Below are positions 56,272 through 64,000 of a stretch of 64,000 bases of DNA, piece after piece. The stretch's first letter is position 1. Every line of letters begins with the position of its first letter. Source of the DNA: Burkholderiaceae bacterium (GTDB lineage: Bacteria > Pseudomonadota > Gammaproteobacteria > Burkholderiales > Burkholderiaceae_D); the NCBI GenBank assembly GCA_030158675.1, contig JAOASL010000020.1, positions 53,399 to 117,398 of the forward strand, written 5' to 3'. Made by a program: the position numbers and the translations under genes. The notes under the pieces are model-generated. The model searched no databases, was not told the origin of the DNA, and saw only the letters and a program-made list of their open reading frames with translations.

Positions 56272-57294
56272 TCAGTCGTACAGCTGCTCGACCACCAGAC
56301 TGCCTGCCACCTGGCGGCACAAGGGCTGCATACGGCGCAAGCTCTGCTCCACTTTGGCCGCGTCGGCCGCTTTACCGGCGGCCGTGCACATCACGCCGAT
56401 CGTCTTGCCGCGAAAGAAAGCCTGATACATCTGCGTCCACGCGACGGTTTTCAGGCCGGCTTGTTCCGACACCGATGTCAACAGCGCCGAAAAACCGGGC
56501 AGCGTCTCCAGCGACATCGGCGATGCGTCGATGATCTCAGTGCCCCCCGGGACGAGCTCGCGCACGTTGCCTTGCGAGATGAAGCGCGCGATGTCTTCTC
56601 TGGACGGATTCAGGCCGCGGGCGTCACGTATGTCGAGCACGATCGCCGCCATGCCATTGCCGCCTTCACTGGTCCATGTGTAGACGGGACCGGAGGGCCC
56701 GCCGTCCGTGCCGTTCCATGAGCGCGGCAGCTGCAGCCGCACCCGAACGCCTTGCGCATTACCGCTGCCGTCGGTACGAAAACGCTGGCGAAAGCCTTCG
56801 ACGAACTCGGCCGCCGGATCAGCGGCGTAGGTCGTGGCCAGCAAGTAATCGAGAATGTCTTTATCGAGGCCCTCACCACGCGCGCGGCGCTGCACGTCGG
56901 CGAGGAAGCCGAGCGCCTGCTCGGTCGATTTCGGCTGCTTCATCTGCGCTTCGATCACCTTGTCCAGCATGTCGCGGCGGAATTTCATGAAGCCTGGCCC
57001 GCCGAACGCGATCCGCAGCTCGGCCTCCAGCTTGTCCTCAACGCCGGGAAAGGCGGCGTCGAACGACTCGCGTGCGCTCGCCACCTGCGGCGCCAGCGGC
57101 GCATGCGTGTCCGCAATCTGGCCCAGGGCGAGACCCTGTCCGGTCACGAAACCGTAGGTGCGCGCAATCGACTTCAGCGCGGCCGGCGTCAGGTTCAACG
57201 CAGCCGCCGGCGACAGCGGCAACAGGACAAGCAGGGGCAGCAACACGACCAGCGCGATGGCCTTCAGCGCGGCAAAACAGGAACGTGGAATCAT
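56272..57294 (-). CDS. Exported protein of unknown function
   Basis: A 340-aa protein with a signal peptide (about residues 9-34, VVLLPLLVLLPLSPAAALNL). No family is recognised. The middle is helical and charged, and the C-terminal part contains GGTEIIDASPMSLETLPGFSALL (residues about 248-270) and a TIGVMCTAAGK strand, resembling periplasmic or lipid-interacting folds only loosely. Two cysteines lie near the C-terminus. The start at 57294 is set by the signal peptide. It is an independent gene with its own terminator. Confidence 0.6.
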   Translation of the reverse strand: MIPRSCFAALKAIALVVLLPLLVLLPLSPAAALNLTPAALKSIARTYGFVTGQGLALGQIADTHAPLAPQVASARESFDAAFPGVEDKLEAELRIAFGGPGFMKFRRDMLDKVIEAQMKQPKSTEQALGFLADVQRRARGEGLDKDILDYLLATTYAADPAAEFVEGFRQRFRTDGSGNAQGVRVRLQLPRSWNGTDGGPSGPVYTWTSEGGNGMAAIVLDIRDARGLNPSREDIARFISQGNVRELVPGGTEIIDASPMSLETLPGFSALLTSVSEQAGLKTVAWTQMYQAFFRGKTIGVMCTAAGKAADAAKVEQSLRRMQPLCRQVAGSLVVEQLYD

Positions 57295-57467
57295 CGGGTC
57301 GGCATTCCGGACGGCCGGATCGGGGACGGTTGAATAAGCGGCGTAGTGTTGCTTAAAATCAATGCGCTTACAAGGTGTGTACCGGAAGGCGGAATACCCG
57401 GATGCGAGAGATTCGGGCGATGCAGGCGGGACGGGCGGACAGATTGCCCGCCGGTCCCGCCGCCATA

Positions 57468-58484
57468 TCAGATGCCGGCGATGCTGCAGCCGAGGTCGGC
57501 CAGCGGCACGGCCTTCTTGCCGGTCTCGACCGCGTCGGCCGAGTTGGCATTGCCCTGCTGCGCGCGTTCGGCGATCCCGTGCAGGATGGCCGCCATGCGG
57601 AAGAGGTTGAACGCGAGATAAAAACGCCAGGCGCCGTCGTCGATCGCGCCCTGCTTCTGCGCGTACCACGCGCGATAAGTCGTTTCGTCCGGAATGCCAA
57701 GCGCCGCCAGGTCAAGGCCGCCAATGCCGCGCCACAGGCTGTGCGGAATATGCCAGCTCATGCAGTGGTAAGCGAAATCGGACAGCGGATCGCCCAGCGT
57801 CGACAGCTCCCAGTCGAGCACGCCGATGATGCGCGGTTCGGTCGGATGGAACACCAGGTTATCGAGGCGGAAATCGCCGTGGATCAGCCCCGTGCGCTGC
57901 TGCGCCGGCAGCGCGCCCGGCAACCAGTCGATCAGCCGGCGCATGCCGTCGGACGGCGCAATCATCGAAATATTCAGCTGCTTCGACCAGCGCGTGATCT
58001 GGCGCGACAGATAGTTGTCCTTCTTGCCGTAGTCCGACAAGCCGACCGCATCGACATCGACCTCATGCAGCGCCGAGATCACGCGGTTCATCTCGCGATA
58101 AATATCGACACGCGCGGCGCCGGACAACTGCGGCAGCGACTGATCGACGAACACGCGGCCATCGAGAAAGGACATCAGATAGAACGGCGTGCCGACGATG
58201 GATTCGTCGTCGCACCAGGCCAGCGCCTGCGGCACCGGCACCTCACTGCCGGCCAGCGCGCTGATGACTTTGTATTCGCGGTCGATCGCATGCGCGGACT
58301 TCAGCAGCACGCCGGGCGGCTTCTTGCGCAGCACCAGACGGTCGCTGCCCGCGCCCAGCAGCCAGGTCGGGTTCGACTGACCGCCGGTCAGCGGCTTGAT
58401 ATCGAGTTCGGCCGCGCCGATGTGGCCTTTTGCGCGCAGCCAGTCGGCCAGCTGCGCCTGCGTTTCTGCATTCACGCCGCTCAT
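57468..58484 (-). CDS. APH-family phosphotransferase of an acyl-CoA operon
   Basis: A 338-aa aminoglycoside-phosphotransferase-like kinase of the ACAD-associated subfamily. The catalytic loop is [13 protein letters not shown] and the metal-binding region is [14 protein letters not shown]. These proteins are linked to acyl-CoA dehydrogenases and are proposed to phosphorylate hydroxyacyl intermediates, as the kinase part of human ACAD11 does; they are not expected to confer drug resistance. The start at 58484 overlaps the SDR stop by four bases. It is the last gene of a five-gene operon. Confidence 0.87.
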   Translation of the reverse strand: MSGVNAETQAQLADWLRAKGHIGAAELDIKPLTGGQSNPTWLLGAGSDRLVLRKKPPGVLLKSAHAIDREYKVISALAGSEVPVPQALAWCDDESIVGTPFYLMSFLDGRVFVDQSLPQLSGAARVDIYREMNRVISALHEVDVDAVGLSDYGKKDNYLSRQITRWSKQLNISMIAPSDGMRRLIDWLPGALPAQQRTGLIHGDFRLDNLVFHPTEPRIIGVLDWELSTLGDPLSDFAYHCMSWHIPHSLWRGIGGLDLAALGIPDETTYRAWYAQKQGAIDDGAWRFYLAFNLFRMAAILHGIAERAQQGNANSADAVETGKKAVPLADLGCSIAGI

Positions 58485-59248
58485 AGCGAACTCACCAGAT
58501 GGCCGCGGTCCACCGCGAGGCAACTGCCGGTCATGCCCTTGCCGGCGTCGGACGCGAGCAACAGCAGCGGCGCGTCGAGGTCGCTGATTTCGCCGAACTG
58601 TCGGGTCGGCACGCGCTGGCGCAATTTCTGGCCAAGCTCGCCCTCGAGGAAATCCTTGTTCAGGTCCGTCACCACATAGCCCGGCAGCAGCGCGTTGACG
58701 CGGATCTGGTAGCGCGCCAGTTCCAGCGCCATCACCTTGGTCGCCTGCACCACGCCAGCCTTCGAGATCGCATACGGCGCCACTGCCGAGGCAACGCGCT
58801 CGCCGAGAATCGACGCAATGTTGACGATGCTGCCGCCACGCTGCGCATCGCGCAGCCGGCGCGCCGCTTCGGTGGCGACCAGGAAGCAGCCCTTCAGGTT
58901 GGTGTCGATCACGCTGTCCCAGTCGTCCTCGGTCTGGTCGAGCAGTGCGCGCGTGACGGTGATGCCGGCATTGTTGATCACGATGTCGCAGGCGCCGACT
59001 TCATCGAAGCAGGCGGCCACGCTGGCCTTGCCGGACACGTCCAGCGCGACCACGCCGGCCTTGCCGCCGGCCTGCTCGATCTGGTCGCGCAGCGAGCGCA
59101 GCTTGTCGGTGCGGCGTGCCGCCAGAATCACTTCCGCGCCGGCCGCCGACAGCAGTTGCGCGAAGTGCGCGCCAAAGCCGCTCGACGCGCCGGTCACCAG
59201 CGCGCGCTTGCCGTCGACGCGCAGCAGGGTTTCGATCTTGCTTGCCAT
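58481..59248 (-). CDS. Short-chain dehydrogenase/reductase
   Basis: A 255-aa classical SDR with the nucleotide motif [12 protein letters not shown], the NNAG strand motif and the catalytic YAISK. It is similar to 3-hydroxyacyl-CoA or 3-oxoacyl reductases. It lies five bases after the acyl-CoA dehydrogenase gene and overlaps the APH-like kinase gene, so the three are co-expressed. Substrate is inferred to be a hydroxyacyl intermediate. Confidence 0.88.
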   Translation of the reverse strand: MASKIETLLRVDGKRALVTGASSGFGAHFAQLLSAAGAEVILAARRTDKLRSLRDQIEQAGGKAGVVALDVSGKASVAACFDEVGACDIVINNAGITVTRALLDQTEDDWDSVIDTNLKGCFLVATEAARRLRDAQRGGSIVNIASILGERVASAVAPYAISKAGVVQATKVMALELARYQIRVNALLPGYVVTDLNKDFLEGELGQKLRQRVPTRQFGEISDLDAPLLLLASDAGKGMTGSCLAVDRGHLVSSL

Positions 59249-59253
59249 CGCGC

Positions 59254-60417
59254 TTACGCCTTTCCTGCCGCGATCTTCTTGGCCATGCTCCAGCGATGCA
59301 CTTCGCTCGGGCCGTCATACACGCGGAAGGCGCGCATGTCGGTGAAGATGCGCATCACGGCGGTCTCGTTGGTCACGCCCATGCCACCCATGATCTGCAC
59401 GCAGCGGTCGACCACGCGCCATTCGGCTTCCGAGCAAACCACCTTCGCGCGGCTCGATTCGAAAGCGCCGCGCTGGCCCTGGTCCAGCAGCCAGGCGGTG
59501 TGCCAAATGTGCAGCCGTGCCGTCATCAGGTCCATGTCGTTGTCGGCAATCTGGAAGCCCACGCCTTCGTGCTCGACCAGCGGCTTGCCGAAGGCCTCGC
59601 GGCGACGCACATAGTCCAGCGCAATCTCATGCGCGCGGCGCGCCTGGCCAAGCCAGCGCATGCAGTGCGTCAGGCGCGCCGGCGCCAGCCGGATCTGTGC
59701 ATAGCGGAAGCCCTTGCCGATCTCGCCGAGCACGTCGGTGGCGGGAATACGCACGTTAGTAAAGCGCACCACGCCGTGGCCGCCGGAGAAGCAGCGATCC
59801 ATCGCGTCGAGGTTACGCACGATCTCAATGCCGTCGCGATCCATGTCCGACAAGAACATCGTCGCCGTGCCGTCTTCCATGCTCGCCATGATGATCGCGT
59901 AGCTGGAGCCTTCGGCGCCCGTGATCAGCCACTTCAGGCCATTGATCACATAATCGTCGCCGTCGCGTACTGCCTGGGTCTTCAGCATGCTCGGATCAGC
60001 ACCGGCGCCCGGCGACGGCTCGGTCATGCAGAAACAGGAGCGGGTCTGGCCCTCCACCTGCGGGCGCAGCCAGCGTTCTTTCTGCGCGTGCGTGGCCACT
60101 TCTTCCATCAAATGGATGTTGCCCTCGTCAGGCGCGTGAATGTTCATCGCCGTCGGGCCCAGCCAAGAATAGCCGGCCTCTTCAAACACTACCGCCTTTT
60201 CGATGTGCGAGAGCCCCATTCCGCCCATCTCGCGCGATGCATGCGGGGTCAGCAGGCCAGCTGCACGCGCGCGGGACACCAGCTCGTCGCGCAATGCCTT
60301 GTGCGGGCCGTGGCTGTCTTGCCGCGCGTCGTTTTCAAGCGGAATCACCTGCTCGGCGATGAAGCTGCGGACGCGCTCGCGCAGCGCCTCGAGTTCGGGG
60401 GTCAGAGCAAAATCCAT
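59254..60417 (-). CDS. Acyl-CoA dehydrogenase (ACAD10/11-like)
   Basis: A 387-aa FAD enzyme that introduces the alpha-beta double bond in acyl-CoAs. Motifs are CFCMTEPSPGAGADPS, the substrate/FAD segment YVINGLKWLITGAEG and the C-terminal RVYDGPSEVHRWSMAKK. The APH-like kinase in the same operon mirrors the fused human ACAD11 arrangement. It lies between the ThDP lyase-like gene and the SDR gene. Confidence 0.88.
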   Translation of the reverse strand: MDFALTPELEALRERVRSFIAEQVIPLENDARQDSHGPHKALRDELVSRARAAGLLTPHASREMGGMGLSHIEKAVVFEEAGYSWLGPTAMNIHAPDEGNIHLMEEVATHAQKERWLRPQVEGQTRSCFCMTEPSPGAGADPSMLKTQAVRDGDDYVINGLKWLITGAEGSSYAIIMASMEDGTATMFLSDMDRDGIEIVRNLDAMDRCFSGGHGVVRFTNVRIPATDVLGEIGKGFRYAQIRLAPARLTHCMRWLGQARRAHEIALDYVRRREAFGKPLVEHEGVGFQIADNDMDLMTARLHIWHTAWLLDQGQRGAFESSRAKVVCSEAEWRVVDRCVQIMGGMGVTNETAVMRIFTDMRAFRVYDGPSEVHRWSMAKKIAAGKA

Positions 60418-60444
60418 GGGGTCTTACCTTTCTTAGTCGTTGCT

Positions 60445-62175
60445 TTAGTTGCCGCCGGTGCGCCAGGCGCGCTCGGCTTCTTCCCAGGCACCCAGCGGCT
60501 GCAGGTCCGGTACCCAGGCCAGCCCGGATTTGCCGTCGGAGGATTTTGCCTCCGGCGTCACCCGTACGTCGAGTAATGCCGGCAGGTTTTTCATGGCTTC
60601 ATCGATCGCCGCGCCGAGATCCTCGGCACGCTCGACGACCACGCCGTGCATGCCGAATGCACGCGCCATCGCCGCATAGTCGGACACCTGCAACCTGGTG
60701 CCGACCACTTTGCCATGCGTGTCCTGCTGATCATGCACCTCGATCTGCCACGCGCCATTGTTGGCCACCACGATCAGCGGCTTCGCGCCATGGCGCACTG
60801 CCGTATCGATTTCCATCGCATTAAAGCCGAACGCGCCATCGCCGGTGGCGACCACCACCTGCCGGTCAGGATACGCGAGGCTGGCGGCATTGCCGAACGC
60901 GGTGCCAATGCCGATGCAGCCAAGCGAACCCGGATCCAGATACCGGCCGCCGGACAGGCCCACGCGCGCGAAGCTGAGGAAGTCGCCGCCATCGGCCACC
61001 ACGATCGCATCGTCTTGCAGGCGCTGCTGCAGTTCGTGTAGCACACGGTTCGGATGAATGCGGCCTTCGCTGTCGGACGGCGCAGCGGCCATCGACACGC
61101 GCAGCTTGGCCGCCCGCTCTTCATGCTGCCGGCGCAGGCCCTGCGCCCAGTCGCGGTCGATCGCAGGTTGGCGCGCAGCGGCTTTGGCCAGCATCGCTTC
61201 GATCGCCAGTGCCGGCGTCGCCAGCAACTCGGCGTCGCCACGGCGATTGTCACGCAGCTCCGTCGCGGTGTCGGAGATGCGCAGGAAACGCGCATCCTTG
61301 AACACCGCCGGCGAGCCGTAGGCGAGCTGGAAATCCAGCTTGCGGCCGATGGTGATGACCAGGTCCGCCTGGCTCATCACCGCGCCGCGCATCGCGCCGA
61401 TCACGGACGGATGGTCGTCGGCAATCAGGCCGCGGGTTTCGCCGGTGTCGAGGTAGACGGCGCCGGTGGCACGCAGCAAACGGTCCAGCGCAGGACCGGC
61501 GCTACGCGCGCCACGGCCGCTGATGACCAGCGGACGACGCGCATTCCACAGCAGATCGACCGCGGCGGCTACGGCCGCGTCATCCGGCGGCATGAGCAGG
61601 CTCGGTCTGGCGCGGAAGTGTTCTTCCATCTGAATGACTTTCGGCACCGTGCCACGCTGGGTGTCGACCGGGAAGTCGATATACACCGGCCCCGGGTCGC
61701 CGCCCTCGCCGAGCGCGCGTGCGACCGCTTCGTCCAGCTCCTGCAGCACCAGCGACGGCTCGCGCACTGTGCGCGCATAGCGGGTGATCGGCTTGACCAT
61801 CTCGATGTGCGGCATGTCCTGCAGCGCGCCACGGTTTTCCTGCGCGCGCGGCGGACCGCCGGACAACACCAGCACCGAAGCGCGCGAGGTATGCGCGTTG
61901 GCGATACCGGTCATGGCGTTCGTCATGCCGGGGCCGGCGGTGACCAGCGCGACACCGAGCTCGCCGGTCAGCTCGCTGTGCGCGTGCGCCATGTAGACGG
62001 CCGCGCGCTCGTCGCGTACGTCGATGATGCGAATGCCGACAGCGTCGCACTGCATCCAGATCGGCATGATGTGGCCGCCGCACAGGGCGAACACACGGTC
62101 AACGCCGCGCGCTTTCAGGAAGCGCGCGATGACGCCGGCGGCCATGTCGGAATGTAATGCCGGTGGGATCAACAT
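60445..62175 (-). CDS. ThDP-dependent 2-hydroxyacyl-CoA lyase / acetolactate synthase-like enzyme
   Basis: A 576-aa three-domain ThDP enzyme. The PYR domain has VRDERAAVYMAHAHSEL (catalytic glutamate in RDE), the centre has the nucleotide-binding-like domain, and the PP domain has GDGAFGFNAMEID followed by NNGAW. It lacks strong acetolactate-synthase-specific features, and its acyl-CoA operon context fits a 2-hydroxyacyl-CoA lyase or oxalyl-CoA decarboxylase relative, which release formyl-CoA. AGGAGAAATC before ATG 62175 supports the start. Exact activity is unproven. Confidence 0.8.
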   Translation of the reverse strand: MLIPPALHSDMAAGVIARFLKARGVDRVFALCGGHIMPIWMQCDAVGIRIIDVRDERAAVYMAHAHSELTGELGVALVTAGPGMTNAMTGIANAHTSRASVLVLSGGPPRAQENRGALQDMPHIEMVKPITRYARTVREPSLVLQELDEAVARALGEGGDPGPVYIDFPVDTQRGTVPKVIQMEEHFRARPSLLMPPDDAAVAAAVDLLWNARRPLVISGRGARSAGPALDRLLRATGAVYLDTGETRGLIADDHPSVIGAMRGAVMSQADLVITIGRKLDFQLAYGSPAVFKDARFLRISDTATELRDNRRGDAELLATPALAIEAMLAKAAARQPAIDRDWAQGLRRQHEERAAKLRVSMAAAPSDSEGRIHPNRVLHELQQRLQDDAIVVADGGDFLSFARVGLSGGRYLDPGSLGCIGIGTAFGNAASLAYPDRQVVVATGDGAFGFNAMEIDTAVRHGAKPLIVVANNGAWQIEVHDQQDTHGKVVGTRLQVSDYAAMARAFGMHGVVVERAEDLGAAIDEAMKNLPALLDVRVTPEAKSSDGKSGLAWVPDLQPLGAWEEAERAWRTGGN

Positions 62176-62214
62176 GATTTCTCCTTGTCCTTGGTACTTG
62201 CGTCCAATTGCGCG

Positions 62215-63867
62215 TCAGTGCGCGACTTTTTTCTGTTTTTTCTGCGCGCGCAAATCGATCACGCCCGCTTGCGTGCGCGGGTCGACGCCCGCCGGGAAGA
62301 TGTGAATCTTCTGCACCTTGGCCGAGGTGCCCATCGGCAGGCTGTCAACGAACAGCACCCAGCCCGGCGCCTTGAAATACGCCATGCGCTCATACGACCA
62401 GTCAAACAGGTCCTGTGCCAGCGCAGCCTTGGCGGCGTCAGTGGAAATGTCGACGCCTTCGCGCACCACCACGCAGGCCATCACTTCTTCTTCACGCACG
62501 TCATCGGGCGCGGCCAGCACCGCGACCTGCCTGGCTTTCGGATGGGCGTTCAGGCAAGCCTCGATTTCGGCGGCGGCGATGTTCTCGCCGGCGCGGCGGA
62601 TGATGTTTTTCTTGCGGTCCATGAAAAAGAACATGCCGGACGTATCACGCACGGCGGCATCGCCGGTATGGAACCAGCCGCCTTGCCAGGCTTCGTCGGT
62701 GGCCGCCTCATTTTTCAGATAGCCGGAGAAAAAGCCCTTGCGCGGCGCTTCGGCGCTGTGACGAATCACCAGCTCGCCCGGCGTGTCGGCCGGCAGCTCA
62801 TTGCCGTCCTCGTCGATGATCATGGCGTCGACCCAGGGATTCGGGCGGCCGAACGAGCGCGTGTGAATCTGGCGCGGTTCATGGTTGTCACTGATCAGGC
62901 GACCGGCTTCCGTCATCGACCACATCTCGATCACGGGCATGTTGAAACGCTTCTCGAACAGCTCGTGCAGGCTGGGCTCGACGCCGGCGCACAGCGCGAA
63001 GCGCACCGTGTGCTGCGTCTCTTCCGGGCACTCGGGAATCTTCAGCAGGATGTTCGGGATCACGCCCTGGAACTGTACGACCGTGGCGCGGCTGGCGACC
63101 AGGTCTTTCCACCAGCTGCTGGCATGGAAGCGGTCCGGAAAGATCAGGCAGCCGCCCGACATCAGCATTGCCGGCATCGAGATCGACAGGCAGTTCGCAT
63201 GATGCAGCGGCAACGGGTTGTACATGCGCTCGACGCCTTCGCGCATGGTCAGCGTGCCGCCCAGCGCGAGGTAGCAGGCGCCGAAGGTGTGGAAGTATTC
63301 GTTGGTCAGGATGCAGCCTTTCGGCTTGCCGGTGGTGCCGGACGTATACAGCAGCGCGGCTTCGGTCAACGCATCAGGCGTGCCCGGCTGCGCGGGCATG
63401 CGCGGCGTCGGCAGTGTGGCCGGGAATTGATCGAACGACACGCGGCTGCAGGCGCCGCCGAGCATCTGGACGACGGCGTCAAGATCCTGCGCGCGCGAAT
63501 CGATGCCGACGATCAGGCTGGACTCGGAGTGCTCGACCACGTAATGGATTTCCTCGACCCGATAGTCCGGGTTGAGCGGCACGACCGACACGCCGAGCGC
63601 GTTCAGCGCGAGGTAATGGAACACGAACTCGGGACGCTGCTCGAACAGGATGGCGACGCGGTGCCCGACGCCATAACCGGCCTGTGCATAGATCGCCTTC
63701 ATGCGCTCGACCTGCGCGGCGGCCTGCGCATAGGTGACCTCCCATCCCTGCGGATGGTAGGCGCGGCCGGCAGCCGGCGGCACCGCATACGCGGCATTGC
63801 CGGGGAAGCGCTGCGCGGCCTTCTGCAGCGACTGATAAAGGGTGCCGTAGTGGCTTGCGTCCATCAT
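62215..63867 (-). CDS. AMP-forming acyl-CoA synthetase
   Basis: A 550-aa ANL-superfamily ligase that activates a carboxylic acid to its CoA thioester. The P-loop-like motif is LLYTSGTTGKPKG, then GWFHTGDAAVRD and the hinge region FFMDRKKNIIRRAGENIA; the C-terminal PMGTSAKVQKI holds the catalytic lysine. Two adjacent ATGs lie at 63867 and 63864; AGAGACGAG precedes them. It is the first gene of the operon and should supply the CoA ester for the lyase-like enzyme and the dehydrogenase. Substrate is unknown. Confidence 0.88.
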   Translation of the reverse strand: MMDASHYGTLYQSLQKAAQRFPGNAAYAVPPAAGRAYHPQGWEVTYAQAAAQVERMKAIYAQAGYGVGHRVAILFEQRPEFVFHYLALNALGVSVVPLNPDYRVEEIHYVVEHSESSLIVGIDSRAQDLDAVVQMLGGACSRVSFDQFPATLPTPRMPAQPGTPDALTEAALLYTSGTTGKPKGCILTNEYFHTFGACYLALGGTLTMREGVERMYNPLPLHHANCLSISMPAMLMSGGCLIFPDRFHASSWWKDLVASRATVVQFQGVIPNILLKIPECPEETQHTVRFALCAGVEPSLHELFEKRFNMPVIEMWSMTEAGRLISDNHEPRQIHTRSFGRPNPWVDAMIIDEDGNELPADTPGELVIRHSAEAPRKGFFSGYLKNEAATDEAWQGGWFHTGDAAVRDTSGMFFFMDRKKNIIRRAGENIAAAEIEACLNAHPKARQVAVLAAPDDVREEEVMACVVVREGVDISTDAAKAALAQDLFDWSYERMAYFKAPGWVLFVDSLPMGTSAKVQKIHIFPAGVDPRTQAGVIDLRAQKKQKKVAH

Positions 63868-63938
63868 GCTCGTCTCTCTCTGATGACCGGCGCCGGCGGC
63901 ATGCCGCCGGCGCTTCATTGCGTTTGCTGTTGCGTTTG

Positions 63939-64000
63939 TTATTACGATTATTACGATTATTACGATTATTACGATTATTACGATTATTACGATTATTACG
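63939..64000 (+). repeat. 9-bp tandem repeat (TTATTACGA)n, truncated by window end
   Basis: About 6.9 perfect copies of the 9-bp unit TTATTACGA run to the right window edge; the full length is unknown. It lies 70 bp upstream of the acyl-CoA synthetase start. The unit length is a multiple of three, so it could be coding or a promoter-region variable-number repeat. There are no spacers, so it is not a CRISPR array. Confidence 0.95.

Noticed and set aside
57468..58484. Aminoglycoside resistance kinase
   Set aside because: It belongs to the acyl-CoA-dehydrogenase-associated APH-like subfamily by context and motifs.
57375..58679. A 434-codon plus-strand frame across the APH-like kinase gene
   Set aside because: It spans two well-supported minus-strand genes and reads as Arg/Gln-rich shadow sequence.
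63939..64000. CRISPR array at the right edge
   Set aside because: The repeat unit is 9 bp with no spacers, so it is a simple tandem repeat.

Overview
This window looks like a chromosomal segment of a betaproteobacterium, probably Burkholderiales and possibly Oxalobacteraceae-like. The basis is a high-GC sequence whose antisense strands are full of long shadow frames, an fdsGBACD-type NAD-linked formate dehydrogenase operon, a fused indolepyruvate oxidoreductase, and general gene content. The taxon is inferred from content only; no rRNA gene is present.

Positions 1-20015 form a formate-oxidation super-cluster. It opens inside fdnG, the large subunit of a respiratory formate dehydrogenase; its expected selenocysteine codon lies just left of the window. 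fdnH, fdnI, fdhE, selA, selB and the selenocysteine tRNA gene selC follow, so enzyme, maturation factor and UGA-decoding machinery are contiguous. A nitrate-reductase-associated small protein follows selC. Facing it on the minus strand is a second, cytoplasmic NAD-linked formate dehydrogenase operon, fdsG-fdsB-fdsA-fdhD-fdsD, which has cysteine rather than selenocysteine at the active site. Beyond it lie an Mrp/ApbC iron-sulfur carrier, an oxalate/formate-type MFS transporter, a ModE-like regulator with a ligand-binding domain, and mobA for the bis-MGD cofactor. Two short motifs recur in the fdsG promoter region and the regulator promoter region, which suggests co-regulation.

Positions 20134-42884 are mostly amino-acid, keto-acid and acyl-CoA metabolism. 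They contain an Lrp regulator divergent from a homodimeric 2-oxoacid dehydrogenase E1; a CoA-transferase/aldolase/hydratase trio resembling itaconate or mesaconate catabolism; two paralogous small HTH-like proteins; a c-haem sensor-type protein next to the Kup potassium transporter; a glutamate/aspartate-type ABC importer with gamma-glutamyltransferase; a mandelate-racemase relative with a KxR in place of KxK; and an indolepyruvate oxidoreductase plus acetolactate synthase opposite a second Lrp regulator.

Positions 42885-46996 look like an accessory island. AT-rich flanks carry a perfect consensus sigma-70 promoter and short direct repeats. A small eukaryotic-like kinase is translationally coupled to an unrecognised 533-residue protein and followed by an unrecognised 273-residue protein. 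This three-gene operon is the best candidate for an undescribed system.

Positions 46997-64000 carry a GAF-GAF-GGDEF-EAL signalling protein. Next is an IclR-linked catabolic operon with a degenerate metallo-beta-lactamase-fold protein, a flavin monooxygenase, a DUF2783 protein, a VOC protein and fumarylacetoacetase. After an unrecognised exported protein comes a five-gene acyl-CoA operon: acyl-CoA synthetase, a 2-hydroxyacyl-CoA-lyase-like ThDP enzyme, acyl-CoA dehydrogenase, SDR and APH-like kinase. The window ends inside a 9-bp tandem repeat upstream of that operon.
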